Shown here: piece by piece, positions 58,348-64,000 of the stretch
Position numbering within the stretch: position 1 is the first letter of the stretch
How the letters are laid out: each line of letters begins with the position of its first letter
Assembly: GCA_000827325.1 (NCBI GenBank)
Contig: KN832891.1
Coordinates: 186,001 to 250,000 of the forward strand
DNA from: Oidiodendron maius Zn
Taxonomy: Eukaryota > Ascomycota > Leotiomycetes > Myxotrichaceae
Direction: 5' to 3'
DNA length: 64,000 bases
Made by a program: the position numbers and the translations under genes
Notes under the pieces: model-generated
What the model saw: the letters and a program-made list of their open reading frames with translations, nothing else
Databases searched by the model: none
What the model was told of the DNA's origin: nothing

Positions 58348-61300
58348 CTATTCAGCTAAAAATCCAATCTTTTTCCAAGCTCGGATATACTTCATTACCA
58401 AATCTCTGCTTAGTGGCCTAGAATTCCTCAATGTTTCTGAATGTTCGGTGGTATGGGCAGTGTCTAGGATCAGATCTCCACATGACATTCGTACGAAGTG
58501 AGAATCTAAGAACTCGGCAAGCCGGGCTGCCGGATTGTCAATATCTGCGAGGCTGGGGGGAAATTGTCGCACCCGGTCAATCCAAGCATTAAAGGGGATG
58601 ACATTCTCTCGTGGAATACCGAGCCCCTCCGCAAGCACCTCGACCATATCGCGCCATGGTTGTCTGGCGGGATTTTCAATGTGGTAAATCTGATATGGGG
58701 TTATTTCATTCAAAAGCAGCTCTCCAAGACTTGCAGCAACGTCATTGACTGGGCACCATGATAGATTCCGCAGGCTCGTTAGCATGTGATTGTTACTGGC
58801 GATAGAAACACTCACTCCTTCAAAGTTGGGTAGAATCCTGAGTACATGTGAGGACTTAATCAAAAAAGCGAGATGCTCCACAGGGTTCCAATATCCACTG
58901 GTCTTTGACCCTGCAATCTGACCAATTCGTACGACCATAGGGCGGAAGTCATTGGGATATTTGTGTAAAGTCTCATCAAGTATCCTCTCGCATATTAGCT
59001 TAGCATCACCATAGCCAGTTGGAAGAACAGAGTCAACTGTCATTTTATCCTCCGGAATTATTGCTCTTCCGCTCCAGAGAGGATAATATCCCACAGTAGC
59101 AATCGAGGATATAAACTGAAAGCCAATCCTAGGCTCATTTTGATGGCGCCGACCGGAGCATTCGCGGGCTAACTGGATGAGGTTCCGCATTGCCATAAAT
59201 TGAGGCTCGAATGCGTTAACAGGCCGGGTAATGCTCATCGGCCAAGCATTATGAACAATACTAGTTACTGAATTAACAAGTTTGGTATATTCCATATTGG
59301 AAAGGCCCAACATAGGTTTGGAGGTATTGGTTTCGAGCACCTTTAGTTTCGACAGAGTTTCAGAATCGAGAAAAAGCCCTCTTGACTCAAGTGCCTGGAT
59401 CTGGCGAACCATACACTCCGTGCTGTTATATCGATTTAGGCAAATTACCATCTTGACAGTGGGCTGCAAAGCGAAATAGGCCACAAGGTGGGAGCCCAGG
59501 CTTCCAGTGGCACCAGTCAGAAGCACACATTGGCCAAGGTTACTGGATTCGTGTAATCGATGCGAGTATTCTGGGGCAGAGAATCCGTGGCTGTACTTTT
59601 CGATGAACGAGTCAACTACTAGTTGACGAGCAGCAAAGTCAGTTATGTGGTTCGGGAGAGGTTTTGGGGGCTTAGGTACCCGGTCATAGCTTGGACCAGA
59701 AGCAAGCGCAATGATGATACGCTGAATCGCGGTCTCGGGGAGGTTGCCATCAGTCCAGTCCACATGCCCGAACCCAACGGACTTTAATGTACTTTCCCAT
59801 TGTGTCGGAGAAACTAACGCGTGGCGTCGTCCATCATCAAAGAGCCACCACCCCTCAAGAAGGCCAAACGCCAAATCTATCCAAGGAATGGACTCCGTCA
59901 TCTCCAACATCATAAGGAATCCGTCTGGACGGAGAAGGTCGTGGATATTTTTGGTTGACTTCTCCAGACTGTGTGTCGCGTGGACACAGTTCGTGGCGAT
60001 GACGAGATGTTGGCTCTGTAACAATTCTGCAGTTGGAGGCTTTTCGATATCCAAAACTTTGTATTCCATGAATGAATACTCTTTAAATCTTTTTCGAGCC
60101 GCTGCCACGAGTGACGAGGAAAGATCCGTTACAGTATATTGGAAAGGTATGCCCAGGCTGGCAAGGAGAGGAACAAGCCTTGCCGTTGTCCCTCCAGTTC
60201 CAGCTCCCATTTCAAGTATTTTAATTGGTCCTCCTTGTTTTGGAAGGCACAAGAAAAATTTCTTTAGGAAGTGTTCCATTTGCTTTATCCACGCCACGTT
60301 AATAGGTGACTTGCCGTACATTCCGGAGACAATCTCCCTGCCTTCTGCAGAAGCGAAGATTATTTGCAGACCATCCGCCTTTCCAGTCAGGCAATCTGCC
60401 AGCCTGCAGCCCGTTAAATATGTGAGTTTATGGTCATACGCATGGTCAGGAGAGTCACGAAGGAGTTCCTGCAATAGAGTCTCAGCAGACCTTCCTGGGA
60501 CTGCAATTGCCGTTCGCGTGACCCTGGCACCATCCACATCTATGATCCTAGCCCTTTCTAATAAGCCGTAAAGAAATTCAACAAACTTTTCATGCCTGGG
60601 GAGGTATTTGATTCGATCTAAGGCTTGACCGGGCTTTGCGGTTCGGATTGGACATCCCAATTCTTCGAGACCGTCGACAATGTGAACAATGCATAGCTCC
60701 GTTGATTTTGGTAGTACATGGTGAGCATAGTTTGAAAATTTATATTCCTCAATGAATCGGTCTGTTGCTTGCTTGGCCTCAGCAAATGCGTCAAGGATGG
60801 CTGATGTGGGAACGGCGATACCAGCTGTAGAAGGAGTAATAGTGCCATTCGTAGAGGACTTAATTCCATTCGTCGTGAACGATGCCCCGTTCGCCGGCCC
60901 TGCAGCGCCATTCAATTGTGGTCCAATTCCATTGACGTAAGACTTATTGTCAATAAAGTCTCCTGGTTTAGTTTCATCTTCCGATTCTGGCCCATCTGTT
61001 ATACCCAAAGCAGCTTGAATACAATTTATAAGACTCTGAAAATCTGTCAAGTCTAGAAGGTCTGAAGTATTCAGGGTAATTTTGAACATTGCTTCAACTT
61101 CGCGCGCCAACTCCATGCCCATGAGAGAGTCAATCCCAAGATCAACAAGGTCCGAGTCAAGCTTTACATCGTCAGACTCAAGCCCAGAAAGGTTACATAA
61201 TAGGCCCTGCACTTTTCCAGAGATATTGAGCCTTGACGATTTCTTTGTGGCTTTCTCTTTCTTTTTCGGTTGGGTCTGCTGTACTGGGTCTGGAGATGAC

Positions 61301-64000
61301 TCGGAAGGTAACTGATGCACTCCATTTGTGAGCGGTATCTCAACAGGTGCTGAGGGAAGAGCGGATTGGGAGCTTTTTGATTGTGGTGAAAGCCTTGACA
61401 ACAACTTCCCCATGCCAGCTTTCGAGACCTTGATGTAATGAATTCCCAGAATGACTTCAACCAGCTGGCCATTCGAATGATCAAAGGCAAATACATCGCT
61501 AGTACATTCTTTATCTGATGGTCGATGGTGGCATGCAAAAATCTCCCAGGTATGTGGATAGGAGTCAACCGAGACCTTTGGAGAGCGGATCCACTGGTCA
61601 ATCCTATCGGAGATGTACATATCATTCTCTGCATGATTCACCATGCTGTTCAAATAGATGCCTGCAACCTGACAGAATGAATCAGCAAGGCCTAAGTCGA
61701 GCCAGGTTTCTCCTGAGTGGCTCAAAGTGACGCGACCGGCTGACTCGGCGCCTTTGCCTGCAATTTTCTGTAAACCTTTGTATATGTTGTCTTTGTAATC
61801 CACAATGTCTGAAAATGCCTTGTAGATATTTCGCTTGCCTTGGATTACTTCCTCTGCTTGATTTCCATCAAGGAGACTTAGGTATCGCTGTCGTCCGATA
61901 AGACGTTCGTATTTTTCGAAGTCGTTTTGACGAAGAGTGTAACTCGCAGACCTGAAACCAATTTTGCCAGAAACATGTAGTGTTTCATCAGAACCAACAC
62001 TACTTCCTGCTGTGCTAAACATTTTCCAGTCCCATATAATAACTTCACTCCCTTTCTTCTCTGCTTCAAGCCATACATATTTAGAGGCATCCATGCACAT
62101 GGGGGCATGGCTGTCCATCCCACGCAACTCTGGTAGCAGGTCGGATTTCTCTACACCTGTCATAAGACTCATTAAAGCATCTACTGCAATGACAAGTTGG
62201 AACGTGCTTGGGCAGATTGGCGCGGTACCGGCGATAACATGAGCAGAGACTAGCTTCTGGTACTTGTCCGTCATTGTATTCACTCTGAACCGAACGCTGT
62301 GCTTCTCGGCGTCTTGGTAGCCAACAAATGTCCACAGACCCTTCGGCGCTTCCGATATTTCAGGGTAGAGTGTGGCTTGGGCGATGATCTTCTGCGGCTT
62401 CTTGAGCTCCATCCAGTGCTTAGATTTCTCAAACTGGTATGGTGGCAATAGTAGCGGGGAATAGGCTGACGATTGTTTCGAGTGATGCGCCCAGAATTTT
62501 ATGTTCAACCCTTCTTTCCACAGACTCATGGTTGCATCAGTCAAAGCTTGGAATGCTCCATTTCCAGTAATATAGACGGGCTGGAAATGTGAGTCCTTTG
62601 GAGAGTCCAGTGCACGACTTGTCATGTTAGTAATAGTTGAATTAGAGCCTGATTCGAGCCAAATGCAAGACCCATATCGCTGGGATAGCCTCTGGATGGC
62701 ATGATTGAAATATACTGGGTTTCTCATGTGAGTGGCAACGAAGTTGGGTTGAGGGACGTTGGTGCTTTCTTTCTCCGTGGCTTTCTCAAATGGAATGATT
62801 GGCTCTTTGAAGACAAGATCCAATCCAATGGCCTCCAATTCAGGAACGAGAGCTTCGACAAGTTTAGAGTGAAAGGCATTCGTAACATCTAGTAGCTTCG
62901 CTTTCACCGGCGAGGAAAGTTTGTTGCTCGCGATGATTTCTTTTATTCCCTGGATTGCCTTGGCTGACCCGGCTAAGGTGAAGCTCCTTGGGCCATTGAA
63001 GCATGCAATATTAACGGGAGACTCTCCGGGGTATACTTTTTGCGCTTCGGAGAGCAACTTTTCCACATCATCCAGGTCGGCTTCAACTGCCATCATAGAG
63101 CCCCTTTCCGGCCCCCAGCTATCTCTAATGATGCGTGCCCGTGTAGCAATCATTTTCAGAGTTTCTTTTGGAGTTAGGATTCCCGAAACACACATGGCCG
63201 TCAACTCTCCAAAGCTGTGGCCAACGACTGCCGCCACTTTGACCCCACACTTTATCCAACTCATTGCGCATGAGTACTGTAAAGAGAAGAGCATTGTTTG
63301 TAGTTTAACAGCATCGAAGATCGGAGAACGTTGGAAAATGCCTGGGTAGATACTCTCGAGACCTAAAGATACGCAGATCTCATTGCATTGGTCAAGGTGA
63401 TTTCGCAAAATCTTAACGGCACAGTAAATGTCTTGATCCAATCCAATATACGTAGATATCTGTCCACCAAAACAAAGTACAACGGGCCGAGTCGATTGGG
63501 CTCTAGGAGCTCCTACCGCGCCCTCTTGGTTGTTAGCTATAGCCGTTAACTTTTCTTCCAGTTCCTGGATTGAACTGCAGCCAAATATCAATGCCTGGTT
63601 AAGTGTTCTATTAGACTGGAGAGACACTTGAAAAGATAGGTCGGCCACAGAAAGATGCTCTCCGCGGGATTTGCTGGACTTTAAGTAGTGGAGTAGCCTA
63701 GATGAGTACGCTCGAAGACTCCGGTCATCGAATCCGCAGAGCCAGAAGGGATGCTTTGCAGTAAATGGCTGCTTTGGAATGCTACTAGCCATTTCCAATT
63801 CAGGAGGTGGTGCCTGAGTAACCACAAGAGAGGCGTTCGAGCCCGATGCTCCGTAATTATTAATAAGAGATGCCCGGAAGTCGGCATCCCAGCGCCTAAG
63901 CTTGGTAGTAATCTCAATATTGTCTGACAGCAATGCATTTACTGCGGGATTAATGGCTAGGAAGCTGGCTTGAGGAGGAATTGCTCCTTTGATGATCATT
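58348..64000 (-). CDS. Non-reducing polyketide synthase, 3' part (KS end - AT - PT - ACP - CMeT - R)
   Basis: Iterative type I PKS; the 5' part (starter and KS domains) lies beyond the window. The visible 1,880 or so residues form one exon. Numbering from the window end: KS C-terminus (1-75, with N-N-Y-G-A-S-G); AT about 165-480 with G-H-S-F-G-E (Ser about 258); product template about 545-870 with S-A-H-V-I-A-G (His about 586) and a second Asp in D-S-F-C-Q-V-A-G; one ACP with L-G-I-D-S-L-M (Ser about 958); C-methyltransferase about 1120-1430 with E-M-G-A-G-T-G-G-T-T (about 1265); and a terminal NAD(P)-dependent reductase from about 1490 with T-G-A-T-G-S-L-G and a Y-x-x-x-K (Y-G-D-A-K). There is no thioesterase. 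Reductive release should give an aldehyde of a C-methylated aromatic polyketide, as in citrinin, azaphilone and tropolone pathways. The product cannot be predicted without the rest of the cluster. Confidence 0.95.
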   Translation of the reverse strand, partial: MIIKGAIPPQASFLAINPAVNALLSDNIEITTKLRRWDADFRASLINNYGASGSNASLVVTQAPPPELEMASSIPKQPFTAKHPFWLCGFDDRSLRAYSSRLLHYLKSSKSRGEHLSVADLSFQVSLQSNRTLNQALIFGCSSIQELEEKLTAIANNQEGAVGAPRAQSTRPVVLCFGGQISTYIGLDQDIYCAVKILRNHLDQCNEICVSLGLESIYPGIFQRSPIFDAVKLQTMLFSLQYSCAMSWIKCGVKVAAVVGHSFGELTAMCVSGILTPKETLKMIATRARIIRDSWGPERGSMMAVEADLDDVEKLLSEAQKVYPGESPVNIACFNGPRSFTLAGSAKAIQGIKEIIASNKLSSPVKAKLLDVTNAFHSKLVEALVPELEAIGLDLVFKEPIIPFEKATEKESTNVPQPNFVATHMRNPVYFNHAIQRLSQRYGSCIWLESGSNSTITNMTSRALDSPKDSHFQPVYITGNGAFQALTDATMSLWKEGLNIKFWAHHSKQSSAYSPLLLPPYQFEKSKHWMELKKPQKIIAQATLYPEISEAPKGLWTFVGYQDAEKHSVRFRVNTMTDKYQKLVSAHVIAGTAPICPSTFQLVIAVDALMSLMTGVEKSDLLPELRGMDSHAPMCMDASKYVWLEAEKKGSEVIIWDWKMFSTAGSSVGSDETLHVSGKIGFRSASYTLRQNDFEKYERLIGRQRYLSLLDGNQAEEVIQGKRNIYKAFSDIVDYKDNIYKGLQKIAGKGAESAGRVTLSHSGETWLDLGLADSFCQVAGIYLNSMVNHAENDMYISDRIDQWIRSPKVSVDSYPHTWEIFACHHRPSDKECTSDVFAFDHSNGQLVEVILGIHYIKVSKAGMGKLLSRLSPQSKSSQSALPSAPVEIPLTNGVHQLPSESSPDPVQQTQPKKKEKATKKSSRLNISGKVQGLLCNLSGLESDDVKLDSDLVDLGIDSLMGMELAREVEAMFKITLNTSDLLDLTDFQSLINCIQAALGITDGPESEDETKPGDFIDNKSYVNGIGPQLNGAAGPANGASFTTNGIKSSTNGTITPSTAGIAVPTSAILDAFAEAKQATDRFIEEYKFSNYAHHVLPKSTELCIVHIVDGLEELGCPIRTAKPGQALDRIKYLPRHEKFVEFLYGLLERARIIDVDGARVTRTAIAVPGRSAETLLQELLRDSPDHAYDHKLTYLTGCRLADCLTGKADGLQIIFASAEGREIVSGMYGKSPINVAWIKQMEHFLKKFFLCLPKQGGPIKILEMGAGTGGTTARLVPLLASLGIPFQYTVTDLSSSLVAAARKRFKEYSFMEYKVLDIEKPPTAELLQSQHLVIATNCVHATHSLEKSTKNIHDLLRPDGFLMMLEMTESIPWIDLAFGLLEGWWLFDDGRRHALVSPTQWESTLKSVGFGHVDWTDGNLPETAIQRIIIALASGPSYDRVPKPPKPLPNHITDFAARQLVVDSFIEKYSHGFSAPEYSHRLHESSNLGQCVLLTGATGSLGSHLVAYFALQPTVKMVICLNRYNSTECMVRQIQALESRGLFLDSETLSKLKVLETNTSKPMLGLSNMEYTKLVNSVTSIVHNAWPMSITRPVNAFEPQFMAMRNLIQLARECSGRRHQNEPRIGFQFISSIATVGYYPLWSGRAIIPEDKMTVDSVLPTGYGDAKLICERILDETLHKYPNDFRPMVVRIGQIAGSKTSGYWNPVEHLAFLIKSSHVLRILPNFEGVSVSIASNNHMLTSLRNLSWCPVNDVAASLGELLLNEITPYQIYHIENPARQPWRDMVEVLAEGLGIPRENVIPFNAWIDRVRQFPPSLADIDNPAARLAEFLDSHFVRMSCGDLILDTAHTTEHSETLRNSRPLSRDLVMKYIRAWKKIGFLAE

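Overview
The window is genomic DNA of a filamentous ascomycete (Pezizomycotina). The evidence is short GT-AG introns of about 50-100 nt, fungal CBM1 cellulose-binding modules, and Pezizomycotina-typical families (CFEM/Pth11-like receptor, HET domain, NR-PKS, LysM, isocyanide synthase). AT-rich spacers carry decayed transposons whose stop codons look like C-to-T decay. The genus cannot be fixed from the sequence alone. Gene models were built by hand from splice sites and reading phase; each multi-exon model listed as intact closes in frame.

Region 1 (1-27 kb) is a plant-cell-wall-degradation island. It holds a GH5 endoglucanase with N-terminal CBM1 (995-2678, -), a GH12 endoglucanase (4336-5181, +), a type-B carboxylesterase with a one-base frameshift (6354-8141, +), a GH62 arabinofuranosidase with N-terminal CBM1 (8812-9997, -), a CE1 acetylxylan esterase with C-terminal CBM1 (11077-12381, -), and a GH11 xylanase with C-terminal CBM1 (15837-16808, -). 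A sugar transporter (22168-23936, +) and a secreted FAD-linked oxidase (25386-27181, +) follow. Between them lie dead fragments: two Myb/SANT-like pieces, a receiver domain of a histidine-kinase-type protein, a pogo-like transposase start and a Mutator-like transposase.

Region 2 (27-40 kb) is accessory DNA. It contains a long-inverted-repeat element with a second, pogo-like MITE inside it, an 8-exon CFEM-domain Pth11-like receptor (29372-31015, +), an ankyrin fragment, a HET-domain gene (33003-35464, -) divergent from an ankyrin-repeat gene (35970-37439, +), and a LysM-protein gene lacking its 5' end beside a fragment of an M1 aminopeptidase.

Region 3 (40-54 kb) looks like an isocyanide biosynthetic gene cluster. 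It has a siderophore-transporter-like MFS protein (40029-41771, -), an adenylation-thiolation-acyltransferase enzyme (42990-46963, -), a divergent Dit1/PvcA-family isocyanide synthase (48563-50155, +), an HSL-type hydrolase (50277-51314, -) and an alcohol-acetyltransferase-like protein (52170-53680, +). The ICS, A-T and transferase modules match those I recall as one polypeptide in the copper-starvation-induced CrmA enzyme of Aspergillus fumigatus, but here they are two divergent genes. The promoter of the ICS/A-T pair and that of the transporter share the 10-mer AATGTGCTCA, which contains the Mac1-type copper-response octamer TGTGCTCA.

Region 4 (54-64 kb) holds a GH92 alpha-mannosidase (54781-57442, +) and the 3' part of a non-reducing polyketide synthase (58348 to the window end, -) with AT-PT-ACP-CMeT-R domains, whose KS and upstream part lie outside the window.
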